This document shows positions 11,900 to 25,399 of a stretch of 64,000 nucleotides of DNA, piece by piece. Below the pieces are notes generated by a model. The model was not told the origin of the DNA and ran no database searches. It saw nothing but the letters and a program-made list of their open reading frames with translations. The stretch lies in the NCBI GenBank assembly GCA_029204225.1, contig CM055102.1, forward strand, positions 11,696,718-11,760,717, in the 5' to 3' direction. A program made the position numbers and the translations under genes. Every line of letters begins with the position of its first letter. Position 1 is the first letter of the stretch. Source of the stretch: Diphasiastrum complanatum. Lineage: Eukaryota > Streptophyta > Lycopodiopsida > Lycopodiales > Lycopodiaceae.

Positions 11900-14800
11900 C
11901 GAAAGAAAAACCCAAAGCTTCCTGCAAAAGTTTTGGCACAAAGACGTCATAAGAAGCTTCAAGGTGAAATAGAGATGGTATCAAACTAGATACATTGATG
12001 TTATCTCATGGATTGTACAGAACGTAACATGTCTAGCCTATGGAGCTCAGACTAGCGACTCCATCATGCATAACTAGCCAACTGCCAAAGGGTAAGAGTA
12101 GCCCACATGACAAACGTGCATCCTCAAATTCCACCATGCATACCAGATAGTAAATACTATAACAACCCCACTCATTTCAAGCATTCGATTAGGTCACATG
12201 CATGACCATGCGCCGACATAAGCTTTCATTCGTTTGTACAAATACCAGCATAGTGAAATGCTATAGCTTGTTCTTTCATGCAGGCACTAAAGAGCAAAGC
12301 TAATCAAATAAAGTGCCAGCTTACTCATAGAAACTATATATGCTGATTGTAAAGCATCCAAACTTTTGGATACCCTGCGAGAGCCTGACATATAACTTGA
12401 GTCTACCTCATCAGCGAGGAACACTCAGGTTACTAGTTTTTGGGCACTTTAAGCATGTTTTAGGGTTAAACGCATGCTTGATGAACTGCACCATTGCTTT
12501 CGTATAAAACTGAAAAAATTGAAACACAGACGAACTTGGAGAGGCTTGAGCGTGATGAGTAACTACGCCCCTGTCAAAAATATAATACCACTATCCACAA
12601 CGTGCCGACATTGTTTGTGGAGCTCTATATACAACATATATTTCTGCAACCAAATTATGCAAGAGGTACCGTCTATGTGTGAATACGTTCCAACATGTGC
12701 TCACGATGCCATCGGAAAGAAACAAATCCAAACGGTTACAGGAAGTCTGTAACTCGCAAAGCATAAGTAGAAATTGTGCAAACATATCTTAGAACTTTGT
12801 TACAATCAAGAGCGAGACCTCATAAGTCTACTTATGAAGTCGAATCGAGTGCTTCCAATGGTTACCTGCTAATAGCAGATTATTGCAGTTAAGGTCTAGA
12901 AGCTTCCAAGGAAAAGCTATTCGTAGGAAGAGCAAGATTCTAGTCCATTTCCCGCTATGTTTCACGAAATCAAAAAGTAGAAAGAGCAAGCTTCCATCTA
13001 CGTTGTGTTTCACAAAAGCCCGGCAGGAAGAAAATCAGAAACGAGAAAGAGCAAGCTTCTGGACAATTTTTCGACGTCTACTTCCGAGTGAGTACTATAA
13101 CGAGCACATCACCTTTCACTGAAAAAGTTTCTCAGAAACGTTTACGTTGTGGAACTTTTCTTAGTTCTTCGTGGGGTTGATGAGAAATTCCCATGACCGT
13201 GACTCTAAGCCCGGAGACAATACAGTTAGACCTGCAGGGACGAAAAGCGAAGGTTCCAATGATGTTTAGCTTATTTTTCCTTGGAATAAACAGCTTTCAG
13301 GGAAGAAACGAGAGTAGGTATGTAGCAAATTCGGGCTAATCATGACGTCTGACGAAGGACAAAATTTACACTCATCTGATTTCCTGATCAGACATACTCT
13401 GATCTGTGTAGACCTTATAAAACATGAGCTCTCTTCTTCTCTTTCCACATATTGATTACTCGTCACAGACGAATGATGTGACGCCCAGGAAGCTATGGAG
13501 GAATCAATCAGATCCACAGTAAAAAAAGCTAATATTCGCAAACCCTCTGAGAAGTGACAAAGTTGGTGATTAAGCTAATAAAATTTATAGTTTTCAGGGG
13601 AGCTACGCTCATGACCAGAATCAGTAGCTGACTTTTGAAGCATACGTATTTGTCAGACCAGACTCGCGGCACACGCAATCAAGTGTTCTATGCCTTGACT
13701 CAGCCACTTACAACGTCTTCAAATAAGCTCTCCACAGTTTTTCGTTTTGCCAATAATACGACTCAAGCGGCGGCATAAAAGGAAAAAACGAACCAATGAT
13801 TTCGTATCAAATGAAAGTTCGAAGATTTTTGCCGTCCATTACATTCTTCTCAACCAAGGGCTCCCAAAATTGCAGTTGCAAGTCCCTGTATCAGACTTGT
13901 CATCACTAAAATTGCGATATCAGCTTCTGATTCAAAGTTTGGACCGATTATTTTACTGCGTCATTGTCCTCCTCTTAGGAGATAGTTAACATCCACAGTT
14001 GAATAAAGGTATCGTAGGCCAGGTAATTGCTAGCTTATAAAAGTCGTCATGAAGAAGTACATCAAGGTAAACCCTACACTTTTCGATATTTCGAGGCGAC
14101 GACTTCTATAATTTACTGCTAAGCATTGAAGCAATTAAATCTTTCTTATTTTGAAAGACAATATCAAATTGAGTGAGGCTAACCCTTATAATAACCTTTT
14201 TCTTAACCGAACTAATGTCTGAAAGGAGCACAACTCCAGCAAACATCTATTAATTTCACAAAGATGCTCAACAATCTACCCCTAATTATGGAACAAGCTG
14301 GGACAACTGCTGTGCAAAATCAGAAAAAAAACCCAAGAAGTACAACAGCCAAAGGAAAGAAAAAATCAGCAGCGACTTTTTACCTCAGATTCACAAACAG
14401 AACACATTCATAGAATTGTCATAGCCATCCATGGCAGCAACAACGAGCTACTTCACGCGCGATTCCGTGCGACACCACTTCCCGCTTTGCTGCACGTTAA
14501 CTCACGCTCTCTCTCCTTGCAATTTCACGTCTTTTCAGGCTCTCCTCATCCTCCTCGCTCGTGACTCTTCTTCAAAGGCGAGAGAGTCGGCATCCACCGA
14601 CTATACTACGATGCAATTTATGCATACACAGCCCATTCGCGCTTACAATAGAGACTTCTAGCTGCTTTGGCCGATTCCCTAAGCTGACATCACTCTTATC
14701 AGCCCACAACCAGGCTTGCTTGGCATTTGTAAGTAAAAATGCATGTGAAAAGCCCTTGTCAGCTGAAGGGCAATTGCATGGGTTTGAAAAGACAAATTCA

Positions 14801-14910
14801 AAAAGTCAAAGTGATTACTCACACCACCCCATTAGACATCCATCTACCACTGGTTTATCCAAGCTCAAAGAGTTCCAATACACTCAATCAAGGGAGACTT
14901 TCAGCAATTG
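11900..14910. other. Low-transposon region with possible minus-strand transcript leader
   Basis: This stretch lacks transposon motifs and has more balanced composition than its flanks. On the minus strand near 14.4-14.6 kb a CpG-bearing segment contains an ATG in GCCATGG context opening only a short frame. It is followed by CTGAG/GTAAAA (donor-like) and, about 170 bp on, a pyrimidine-rich TTTCAG acceptor near 14.21 kb. That would suit a 5' leader or a noncoding RNA. Plus-strand frames 12883-13122, 13747-13989 and 14431-14661 and minus-strand 13541-13266 have no recognisable domain. I assign no gene. Confidence 0.3.
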
Positions 14911-16949
14911 AGCATTGAGGATTTGCCATCAAAACCTCAACCGCCAATACGTAGATAAAGTCTCACTTTGAATCAAGTTTGCAAAGCCTTACAATGTATC
15001 AAGAATTTCCCAAAAAGTCAAGGTTGATTGAGTGCCTTAAAGGTCATACATATCTACTTCATTAGATGGTAGGTCTTTGAAGTTTTGGTCCTATCTCACA
15101 TCATGGCCAAGTTGTGGATGGGAATGTTGCCCATGCTCTAATCTAGGTTTGTCAATGAAAATGGGACATTTAGGAGTCCATACATCGGCCACAAATTTGG
15201 CTTGCCCTAATAAGTACAAGTACAATGGAAGATACTATACACTATTATGCCAATGCAAAGTTATCCAGTCACGATCAACAAAAAAAAGTTTGGTTCTTAG
15301 TCATTTTAATAGCTTTAATTGTATCTTATGTATTTAAACAATAAAAGCCTTGTTGGACTTGCCTACAACATACGTGTTCAAGTGGTCAAGAGAATTTTGT
15401 TTCTATAAGTAGCCATGCATAAGTGGTCAAGAGAATTTTCTATAGGTAGCCATGAATATACTTGCCACTTGATAAAGTTGCATAGTTTTTGCTACTAATC
15501 ATCTAGGAGATTCTCAATAAAACTAGGAAAATGTATTAAACCAATATGTATCTAGATTGGAGGCACCTTGCTTAGTACTCACATGCAAATTTTAAAGCAT
15601 ATTTTGATGTGGGATTTAATTTTTGTGCTCATTGCCATTCGAGAAACATTTTGAGGCTTGATCCTTTTGGAAAACGAAGTCAAGAAAGGTTGATACTTGG
15701 GTTTGTGTTCACGTGCATATTATTTCACATACACTAGAATATAAACACATGTTTTAGAACATTTCTTAAGTAGATGTTCTATTGATTATCACAACACAAT
15801 GGTTTGGTTGAAATTCAACTCATTTGTTTTGCTCCTCAAATGTTATGGTGTTGGATAGGGTTCAATTTTTGACAAAAAGGTACAACTAGCTTGATTTTGA
15901 CATTATAGTATTGTTGATGTGCTCATTAACATAGTCTACTTTATTAATATTTTATGCTTCTTGCTTTGAATACTACCTCCTTTTCCCTTGGTAACATTTC
16001 CCAAGTGGCCTTTGCGAAACATGTAGAATGATAAGATGGATGGAAAGGTAATGTATTGTTGATCATATGAGCTTCATCCTAAATTTCTAGCAATCTTATA
16101 AGTATGTCATGAATTGGGGTAGAATACTGAAAACATCACAAGTGAAAAATACTAATATGTCAAAAGTATCTATTTTAATAATTAGTTCTGCTGAGAAGCA
16201 AGATATAGTAATTGGTTGATAGCAGTACCATGACATTTTTTATTTGATGATGTTAAGGCATTCATAAGACGATTTGTTTTTGCAAGAGTCTATTGCATAC
16301 AAAACCTACAATAGGTAGTGAATGCAATTTGTATGCAAAGTAAGGCTTCATGAAAAAGGTTATAAGCATGCTTGTACAGAACTTGCAAGCCAACATTATC
16401 ATAACCAATTGTTAGCACTCCTTTCTTAAATGTGTTTTTGTCAAACTTATCCTTGAAAACATTTTTAGTCATTTGAAAAAATGTTGGAGAAAACAAAGTG
16501 TCATGTTGCAAAGTGGATCTTCAAGGCATGCATCAATTTATTTATGACTGAAGCTTATAGTGAGGAGTTTCAAAATCTGTGATATAACTTCATAGAAGCT
16601 ATGTGCAAAGAAGGTTTGTATGTTTATGAAAGTTGCACACTAGAAATTGGAAGCTAATACAAGCATGCACACCAACATTTGGTTGTTGATAAAGCATGCA
16701 CACTTGAATGTTTTATATGCAGTAGCTAACTCACCTCTACTATATCAAGAAAAAACTCAATAAATGTTTATGAGCTAAAAACTAAGGCTAGACAATATAC
16801 AAGACTTTTGGTCATTGTCAAAATCCAAGATCCAAAATGATCCAAAATATAGATCTAGGCACAATAGAAGATGCAAAGAAACAAATGCCAAATTTGTAGA
16901 CAATTCTACACACAGAATTACTAGTTTGATCAAGATCTACTCAACTTAA
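14911..16949. other. Intergenic DNA
   Basis: AT-rich, with no recognised gene apart from the small tandem repeat at 15380-15458. The minus-strand frame 16511-16290 has no motif. Confidence 0.35.
15380..15458. repeat. 41-bp tandem duplication
   Basis: 15380-15420 and 15421-15458 share AAGTGGTCAAGAGAATTTT and a following AGCCATG block. The second copy is a few bases shorter. Confidence 0.75.
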
Positions 16950-18110
16950 CTTGATCGAACTGATAACCTCAACAATTTGCTTACCCTTTTCATCATATGC
17001 AAGCCTTGATGGTTTTTGCCTTTGTTTTGATGTCCTCCTTGGGTTTTGACTTGTATATGCCTCTCCGTCAACATCATCAAGACTGTTATATCCATCCACA
17101 ACACCACCATCAACATCAACCTTTGGAAAATTCCCTTAACTTATGACCACTTTCTTAGTTGAAGGAATGTAAACTTTGTATTCTTTGCTTACCTCACTAT
17201 ATCCAACAAAAATGACCTTCTTTGAAGAAGGATCTTCTTTAGTCCTATCATCAAGTGTAATGTTGACATAGCAAGTAGATCCAAAGATTTTAAAGTCTTG
17301 ACACCTCCTACCAAAAAGTGCTTCAAAAGGTGTCTTACCATTAAATGTTCCACTCGGCCACCTATTGCAAAGATAGTTTCCACATGTCAAGGCTTCACCC
17401 CAAAAGGATTTAAGAAGATTGGAACTTAACCTCATAGCTTTGGCACCTTCACACAAGGTTCAATTCTTCCTCTCGGCCACTTCATTTTATTGTGGAGTCC
17501 TTGGGCTTGATAGCTCCATCTTGATTCCATGTGCATCACAAAACTCCTTGAATTTAGTAGAAATGTACTCATCAACATTGTCACTCCTCTAGCACTTGAT
17601 CTTGGTGTTGAATTGGTTCTCCCTTGCATTCTTGAACTTCACAAAAAACATCAAACACCTCATCTTTTCTCTTTAGAAGATATACTGAAGTAAATCTACT
17701 AAAGTCATTAGTAAATGTGACATACATTCTAGCACCACCATTGCTAATTGTACTCATACTATGTATGTCCAAATGTACAAGTTGAAAGGGCTTACTAGAT
17801 CTTGAGGTAGATCTATTGTAAGTTAGTCTATGTGACTTAGATAAAAGCACTTGACATACATGACTGATACTTGTAAGAGATTTCGGAATACCAATGACTA
17901 CTTCCCATTTTGCCTTTATTTCCAAAGCCTTGAAGTTGAGATGCCCCAACCTCTTGACTTGTCAATTACTCCCTTGCCACAAAACCATCTTGGTTAGCAA
18001 CAACTCAAGCATCAAGTTTGAACAATCTACCTTGCCTTTTCCCTCTTGCAATCAAGGCTCTTTTCTTTTTGATCAAGCAGGCATTTCCAACAAATTCCAC
18101 ATCTAGAACA
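16950..18110 (-). pseudogene. Ty1/copia integrase relic
   Basis: Minus-strand fragments, read right to left, follow copia order. Around 18105-17960 is a gag-pre-integrase tail. From about 17949 comes MGHLNF, then HLDIHSMSTISNGGARMYVTF and NDFSRF, which is the start of the integrase core with its first Asp region. Frame changes follow near 17630-17580 and 17460-17430. From 17456 it reads FWGEALTCGNYLCNR, then FGRRCQDFKIFGSTCYV and a KKVIFVGYSE segment, the integrase C-terminal part. At about 17140-16950 a low-complexity linker toward RT remains, and RT itself is missing. Several frameshifts and stops make it a dead fragment. Confidence 0.75.
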
Positions 18111-19490
18111 TTGTTATATTTTTGTCGTAGCTTAGTGCTTCTTAAATAAGAATTAGTGCAGTATATACGATTATCCTTCCCACAGAGATGGATAGTGTGT
18201 AAACAGTGGAGTTAATTAGACTTTATATGTTTCGAGTAAAATAAACCTGGTTATCCATAGATATTTGGGTGAGTAGACAACTAGTACTACTATAATGTTG
18301 AATATCAAATTCACACATTCAAACAATAATGAGTTACAAAGATTTCTTAGTGAAATGCACTGACTCCTTAGAAACAACAAGTACTCGAAAGTCTCGAATA
18401 TATTGACATTTGATAGACTTGCTATCAAAATTAATTGATTGGAAGTTTGGTAGAGTTCTATTCTACTATTCCAAAGTAAATGTTTCTCACAATCAGATTT
18501 TCAGATTATATAAATACTGCTCAAACTGTTGAACATATTCGTTAGCGAACTGTACCGTCGACAATCCTAAGATGGAGTTTAACGACAAATCATGGATGAA
18601 TCAAATTCAGACTCTTGTTATTCTAGGTTGATCCATCTAGTTTCTCACTATGATGAAATATTCAACTGTAAGAAAAGACACTTTTAACACTTCAATTTAT
18701 TGCATTCTTAGATAGTGAGTAGTGTTTAGTTTTTTTATCATTTGATTCTCATATGATAGTAAGAACCGAACAAAGGATCAAAGAGCACATACAGATCTAG
18801 TCTTCTACTATGCACGACTAAAAACTCTCACCTAAGAATTCTGTACACTCTCAATGATAGATTAGATAAGGATGCAAAACTCTTGATAGTACATTAGAAT
18901 GTGAATGAAGTACATATAGGAAAATGTCATAGTTCGACACATCCTTTATACAAGGAGGCATGTCGGTCTGTATATTAGAAACTTATCCATTCTAATTCAA
19001 TCTAATGTTGACATGTGTACATATTGCTTAGTTGGTTATCTACCACGTCATCATAGACCAATTAGATGTTTACACATATATGTTCACGAATGTCGCAAGA
19101 GTCATGAATGTTCCAACTCATAAAGAAATATTCTTCAATCGAGCTTATCCACTTATTAAGCTCATGTCATTTCATTATGTCCTTCATTAAAGTACATCCT
19201 TTCAATAGTCTTCATTTGGGTATTTTTTGACATTCATTCCTATTATATTTGATTTTTATAAGGGTTCGAATGTGGTCAAATCTAGTCATATATGTTGCTT
19301 TATTCAAGAAATGACTTGCATTAGGGTATTACATGCCCCCCCCCTCTCAACTGTGCAGTGACCTCACAAATATTAATGAGAACCTAAAAATCTTCAAACA
19401 ATAGCATTTGAAAATATATTTCTTCAAAATACGTAAAAGAATTTGTATTATCATCAATAAAGTTTACAATCAAGAAGTAGATTCTTCTTG
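18111..19490. other. Intergenic / unclassified repeat DNA
   Basis: No coding motif recognised. A C-run occurs near 19338-19346. The region may include degraded LTR of the flanking elements, but no paired copy is visible in the window. Confidence 0.3.
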
Positions 19491-20010
19491 TGTCTTTCAA
19501 CTAGGTTCAGTATCAGCTATTATTTCCTTGTATCTTTGATATAGCTTTGTTTGGTGATGATTTTTCCTTGATGCATCATTTAATTTTTTTAAGTCCTGGC
19601 ATATACGAATTTTTCTAGTATTCTTTTTCAACACCACAACAATATGTGAGACCCACTCGCTACTTAGGACATGATAGATTGTTCCAGCTTTTAGATATTT
19701 CTCTAGTTCATCATTCACCATCAGAGAATACTTTAGATTGCTCTAAAGAATTGGCACAACATCTGGGTTCAAATCAATTTGATGTTCTCCCAATTCTATT
19801 GGAATTCCTTTGAGATCATGCATAGCCTAGGCAAACACATCTTTATATTCTTTTACTATATCAGTGTAAGCTTGTAACTCTTCTTTTGGTAAGTGTAGGT
19901 GCAATTGATATATCAATAACAACATCAGGTTTGATCATTCCTTCAATCATATTTATAAATCCATATCCTTGGACATGCTTGATTTGAATTCTCACTTATA
20001 TAAGTTGAAC
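19491..20010 (-). pseudogene. Ty3/gypsy protease-RT junction relic
   Basis: On the minus strand the frame 19721-19497 reads VNDELEKYLKAGTIYHVLSS then EWVSHIVVVLKKN and IRICQDLKKLN. This is the N-terminal reverse-transcriptase motif of Ty3/gypsy (E-W-V-S-x-I-V-V-V-x-K-K-N ... R-I-C-x-D-x-x-x-L-N). Upstream, in shifted frames to about 20010, lies the linker typical before RT (GIPIELGEHQ-like, then NPDVVP-like). The catalytic RT core does not follow, so the fragment is truncated. Confidence 0.7.
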
Positions 20011-21282
20011 CTATGAATCCTCATATTTTAATTAGTACTCTTGATTTGTCATGATCTTTCCATTGCTCATTCACCATCACTATTGTTAGGGGCACAACTG
20101 GGCATCTTGTTGTCATGTTGGTACTATAGTGGTGATTTAAAACTAAGGGTCAATCAATGTTGGGTCTAATATAGCATGTTTGCACTACAACAATTGCATA
20201 GCACGTTTTGGGACATTTTTTTATTTAATGCATAAATATGAAAACCATCTTTTTGAATTCTTTCATGTAATATAGTATTGTCCATCCATGAATGAATGCG
20301 ACATAAATCTATAGAAGTTGTTTCGTCCACATATCTAGAAATAACCAATATACTAATCCAAAAATAGTCTGTGTAGTAATAACAATCTAACATGTTCATA
20401 TTTTCCAAGCCAACGATTCTCAACAAAATTTATTTCCATTTAATTCACACTGTCCCAAATTTTTGTCAAATACAAGGACTTTTGAGGACATTTTGTCATA
20501 AGAGTATGCTTCATATGAAAGTTCTTGGCCAAAAAGAATTTGTGAGTTTGCTAGCCATTTTTTTCTAGGTTAAGTGGAATCAAAAGATCTACTTGATAAA
20601 GAACCAATTTGGTTCATCAAGCTCACTTTACCTAATACTTACCTCTAGTTAATAACATTTCAATATCTTTGAGTAACTATTTATACTACTAATGCAATAA
20701 GCTACAACAAATACCAATGGTGTAGCCACAAATGATTCTAATAACAAAGCTCAGGACTACATAGCTGCATGGTAGTTATGCCTCCACATTCCAATCTAGG
20801 CTAGAAATGTAATTAATAACCTTGAGAGGGTCCATGCACTCCAATTAGTGTTTGTGGAGGAGTGCATGGTGATTGAGATGACTATATACATGTAGAGGAG
20901 TATCGATAATAATTGTTTATGAGTTTCATAAAGGATTAGAATTTTTGAAAGAAATACTTCTAGGATCAATGGGTCTATATATGCCTACAGAAATTCACCC
21001 TACTTTACTTCTAGATTGGTCATACATGCTCTATAGAGTCATCCTCATACAAACATTCTACTATATCACGTTGTTCGTCAAGCTAGACAACATTTTGATT
21101 TGCGATTCTATGTCTAAAAAAATGTAAGAATGGAAATTTTGATTCGCAAGAATGGAGAAACAAAAGGCATTAATGATAGTGGTCAAAATACCTAGTCTGC
21201 ATACAAACCATTACAACCAATGAATTGATGTTAGAAACTTTGCTATAGGATTCATCTTTTTTAAATTCCAATGACTATTCTG
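20011..21282. other. Intergenic DNA, nothing recognised
   Basis: AT-rich with short random frames only. Confidence 0.35.
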
Positions 21283-21690
21283 TAGGTACTACAAGAAGAA
21301 GGAGCACTTTTTGAAAGATTGTTGAATTCTTTTCAATATGAAAAGAGAAATAAGCAATAGTGGCACTTTGTACAACAATAGACAAATGTGGTTGTAGTGG
21401 TAGACTCTAAGTTTGATGAAAAAGATGAAGATGAAAAAGCCTTTATGACGGAAACAAAAGACAATCAAGATGATGAGTCTAGTACTTGGACTCTGATAAG
21501 TATTCATGACAATATATTTAGAATCAATTTGTGTAACATGGTAACATACGAATGCTTATATTGCGGGCAACATTTTCTCATCAGTCATGGTATATACCCT
21601 AGAATATTCCATGAAAACATGTGCTTATTTCAAAGATTTTATCAGTTGCATTCTCAAAACTTATACCAACAAAAATTTCAATGCTTATAA
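21283..21690 (+). pseudogene. Ty1/copia gag zinc-knuckle relic
   Basis: Around 21284-21330 the plus strand encodes CRYYKKKEHFLKDC. This resembles the copia CX2CX4HX4C nucleocapsid knuckle with the second cysteine changed to tyrosine, and is followed by a stop. The acidic frame after it (21388-21690) resembles the gag-protease spacer. The fragment lies opposite in orientation to the copia relic at 21723-22004, so the two are rearranged or from different insertions. Confidence 0.45.
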
Positions 21691-21722
21691 CAAGGGAATT
21701 CCAAGGCTCATAATGTCACCAG

Positions 21723-22004
21723 TCAATGCTCAAAAGCCTCATTACATTGTCTAGCCTCATGCCCATTTTTTTGGTTGTCTATTTTGAAAAAGTTACAAAT
21801 TAGCATCGGAAGCCCTTCACTCTCTTGTAGTGTTGTGAGATCCTTTTTATTGTAATAACTTAGATCATAAATGATCTTCTTTCTTGTCATATGTAGAATG
21901 TTATTGTAATTCAAATGACCTAGCACATAATGCCATGACATATTCTTACTAGTTGAACTAGAAGTTATGAGAGCGTGAGTAGTTGATGAATAACAATGAC
22001 TCAA
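21723..22004 (-). pseudogene. Ty1/copia gag-pre-integrase relic
   Basis: The minus-strand frame contains SWHYVLGHLNYNNILHM, matching the copia gag-pre-integrase signature (W-H-x-R-L-G-H-x-N ... L). The Arg is replaced by Val and the downstream HHCC cysteines are not preserved. It is a short dead fragment without flanking integrase. Confidence 0.6.
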
Positions 22005-22551
22005 CTTATAAAGATAGCCTCATCTTTTTCCACGTGCAAGTAGACTTTTACTCTTATGTATATAGAACATCTATTTTCATTGAACTCCACCTTGTGATCT
22101 GAATCTACTATTCTGCTTACAAAGAGCAAATTTGTAGTAAGATTTGGTCATGAAAAACACTTTTAACTAAGTTTATGTTATCATTACACATGGAATTTGC
22201 TTACATATCAACATAGGCAATATATAACAGTGAAAACCAAAGTATACGACATAAAAATATTATCATGATCATGATCAATATATACTCAACATAACATATT
22301 TTTGCATTGACCCAATCAGTAAAATAAATAAGGAGATCAATTCATATAGCTAGCAATATAGTAAATTGTAGTACATCAATGTTTTGTGTAATATATTAAT
22401 CATCTAGATCTATCTATATTTGCTCATTGATATTATCGTTTGTCACATTAATATGGTCATGTGACATATATGCCAAACTAAAGGAATCTATCCCTAACTC
22501 TACCCAAATATCTCCTTTGACTTCCTTATTAACAAATTATTTTCCATTGGC
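22005..22551. other. AT-rich flank downstream of accessory ORF
   Basis: This is where a polypurine tract and 3' LTR would be expected if the 22.5-26.9 kb block is one gypsy element on the minus strand. A purine-rich stretch occurs near 22495-22520 (minus), but I could not identify an LTR edge. Confidence 0.3.
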
Positions 22552-25399
22552 TTATGGTGATGGTGATGACAACATCAACTGAGCAGGACGTTGTTGTGTA
22601 TCGTGTGATGTCCATGATGTGAAGCGTGATTCCCAAGAGCCTCCCATCATTGCCGCACGAAAATATAAACGAGCAACCGACAATTGAACTTTGATTTGCT
22701 CTGAGGCCATCGACTTATTTGGATCGAATGTTAGAGGAGGGAGGCAATCGTCCCATCTTGTTGCCACTGACGCCAACAGAGTTAGATCTTTAGCAAACAT
22801 TGCCGATTGTTGCACCGTTGGATCGGGAGAGTGGACATACTCTCGTTGATAGGCTTGTAAGGCGTGGTGGAAATCCATTGAGATGGTCCAGCTGTAAGGC
22901 TAATGGATGATTGGCCAATTGGGCATATGGATGGTGATCTTGTCCATAGCCAATCCCAAATCTTTCCATTTATTTCTTCGCGGCATTGGCACGTAATAGA
23001 GATCTACCCACAATTGGCGAGGGCTGGCGACATAACTTCTAATTGATTTTAAAGTTTTATCAAAAACCATGATTCTCCATGCCAGCTGCTCTCCCAATGA
23101 AGGTATTTTGTCCAACTCTTTGCCGGTCTCGATCTCGGAGGTCTTAAACTTCAGAACCCATCCACCACGCGAGGACTCATGCGGATGTTGCTTTAAGAAG
23201 GTCTGGATCTGGTCCTCGAAGCTGATGGGCCTTCTGAATAGAGGTGTTGTCCGTGATGAAGATGGACCCACTTGTACTGCCGGTATGGTTGGCGGTTGGT
23301 CTACTATATCTGGAGCTGCCCCTTGGTCCATGCTCGAATTAATGCCTGTATCCATTGGTACGGCTTCTTGGTGCGGAGGGGAGAATTGCGGCATGACTGG
23401 TACAGGGATTTGTGGTCCGGCTTCCAACACTTGAACGGCTGCTTTTTCATAGGCCATGATGGTCTCTTTAGCCTTTGTCAACTCTATTGAAGCTGTTTTT
23501 TTGAACCTGTCAAAGCGGCCTTGAAATCCCTGAAGGGCCACTTTATATGTCTCCACTTTTTTGAACAAATACGTAATCTCCGTCGGTGTGACCAGATGAT
23601 CTGGTATTTGTGTTTGAAGATACGCATCACGCTCAAGGGCGGTCGCATCCAATTCACCTTGAAGCTGCGTGCGATCTTGTTCAGCCATCTGTAATTGCCC
23701 CTTCAGCAGCTGCACCTGTTGCTTGGCATCCTGCATGGCCTTATCCACCTGATCATGTGCGGTTGTCAGGGCGTTTTGCAAGGAGTTGATGAATTCTTCC
23801 AATTGATCAGCTTGTTGTTGGGCCAACTTCTTTTCGGCTTCAACCTTGTCTTCGTGTTGTTGGGCAATCTTCAACTCTCGATCTAGCTAGACAAGTTTCT
23901 AGCTGATCAGAGTATTTTAGGACCCCAGATCAGAGATTCTCTGTTCCATTTCCTTGTTTTGATCCAGCATCGACTGGATCACTTGCGCAAGGCTTGAAAC
24001 CAAACCTAGAGCATCCCCAGAATCGACGGTTGTGGAGGCGGCAACAGCAGGGGGACCTGATGGAGCTGTCCTTGGTTGGCGTGGAATAGGTGCCACTACG
24101 TCTTCTTCTCCAAAATGGTCTTCCTCTTCAAACCCTTCAGGCACTGTGGCATCGAACTGTTTTGGTGATTTTGCAGCTTTGTCGACCCGAAGTGCGGCTG
24201 GACTATCTTTCGTATGAGGTTGTTGGCTGACATCTTCAACACCAACAATAGATTCATGGATATGTCCGAATCCTCTTCCAGGGGATTGGAGTTCAAAGGG
24301 CGCAGGGCTCTGGGGCATTTCAAAAATTTCGGTGGCTCCAAGGGAATCGGCATCATCGAACATATTCATGAAGAACTGTGTGTTTGGTGAAGTGGCTTCG
24401 GTGTGTGGGGGTGAGGCGGCCTGGGCAGCTGTGATGGGAATGTTAGGCCCAATGGTCACAAACTGTCCTTGAATGGAAGCAGAGGTGAGGGAAGCATCAG
24501 AGGATTGGGGAATGGGAAGTTCAGTGTGAACAACAGCAGGGGGTGGAAGCGTAGCTGACGAGGTATGCCTAGTGTGACGTCGTGAAGCGAAAGGCGAGTC
24601 AGAAATAACGATCTCGTTCCGTGGACGACGACAACTATGAGAACTTGAGGCCTGGTGAGACGACTCGGCCTGGGCTTCTTCGTAGACCGAAAGCACAAAA
24701 TCCAGATGGAAGCCATGGATTCTGTTTTCTAAGTGAGAAGCGGCTAAAAGGGACATTAAAGAGCCGGCAGCGAATTGCTGCTTAGTATTGGCCTTAATAG
24801 CTCGTTTGAGCTCACCAGAAACAGTCTTGAACCAATTATACAGTTCAAGAGGGGCTTTGGCTAACTTGGTGTGGGACTCCACTATCCTTTGGAGGATCTG
24901 TGATGTGATGCGGTCTTTCCTGAGGTTGCCAACCATCAGGAAGCTGTTCAGTAGCTAGGCAGCAGCGTGGATTGAAGGTTCAGTGATGGCTTCCAGAAGG
25001 TAGCCATCATTGGTCCAGTGCAGATCGTTGGTGAGGTCAATATATGGCTTGATGGTCTGTTTGACATGCTTATAATTGGGTGAGGCCTGCGTGCCAGATG
25101 CTATACCTATAGCTGCAAGGGCGGCCTCAGTGATGCGCACCTTATGTGTGGCTCCCTGGAAAGTGATATAAAATTTGGATTTCTCTTCCTTCCACGTACT
25201 GAAGGCAAGAGTGATGAAATCCATATTGATGCGACCCGAAAAAACTCCCATGAATACCCATTGTAGTGAGCAGCGGCTCCGCAAGGGTCATCCACTGAGT
25301 GACCATGCTTGTGCTAGGAAGAATCATGATATCCGTTATAGATGGGACATCACGATGGATAGTATAGCGCGGAGACTGGGAAGTATCGGTAGAAGACAT
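22552..25399 (-). pseudogene. Large accessory ORF of a gypsy-like element (unknown function)
   Basis: From about 25284 to 22552 the minus strand is one continuous reading frame of about 910 codons. It is broken only by in-frame stops: TAG at 24952-24954, TAA at 23914-23916, TAG twice between 23887 and 23905, and TAG at 22897-22899. The probable ATG at 25399 lies one frame away, implying a 1-nt indel near 25285-25300. The predicted protein has an N-terminal globular part (IRITEAALAAIGIASG-like, then an Ala/Leu-rich helical part), a Pro/Ser-rich linker (24.6-24.0 kb), a long Gln/Lys/Glu coiled coil (about 23874-23400) and a C-terminal globular domain (VDLYYVPMPRRNKWKDLG; WDDCLPPLTF). I recognise no family. 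It lies 3' of gypsy integrase on the same strand, the position of env-like or accessory ORFs in Tat/Athila-lineage elements. The intact frame between stops shows it was once a long protein. Confidence 0.6.

Noticed and set aside
22897-24954. In-frame TAG codons as evidence for a variant genetic code (TAG = Gln)
   Set aside because: The DUF7086, transporter, copia gag and small hAT genes use normal codes and stops, and paralogue comparison shows CAG in the sister copy at the TAG positions, so these are mutations.
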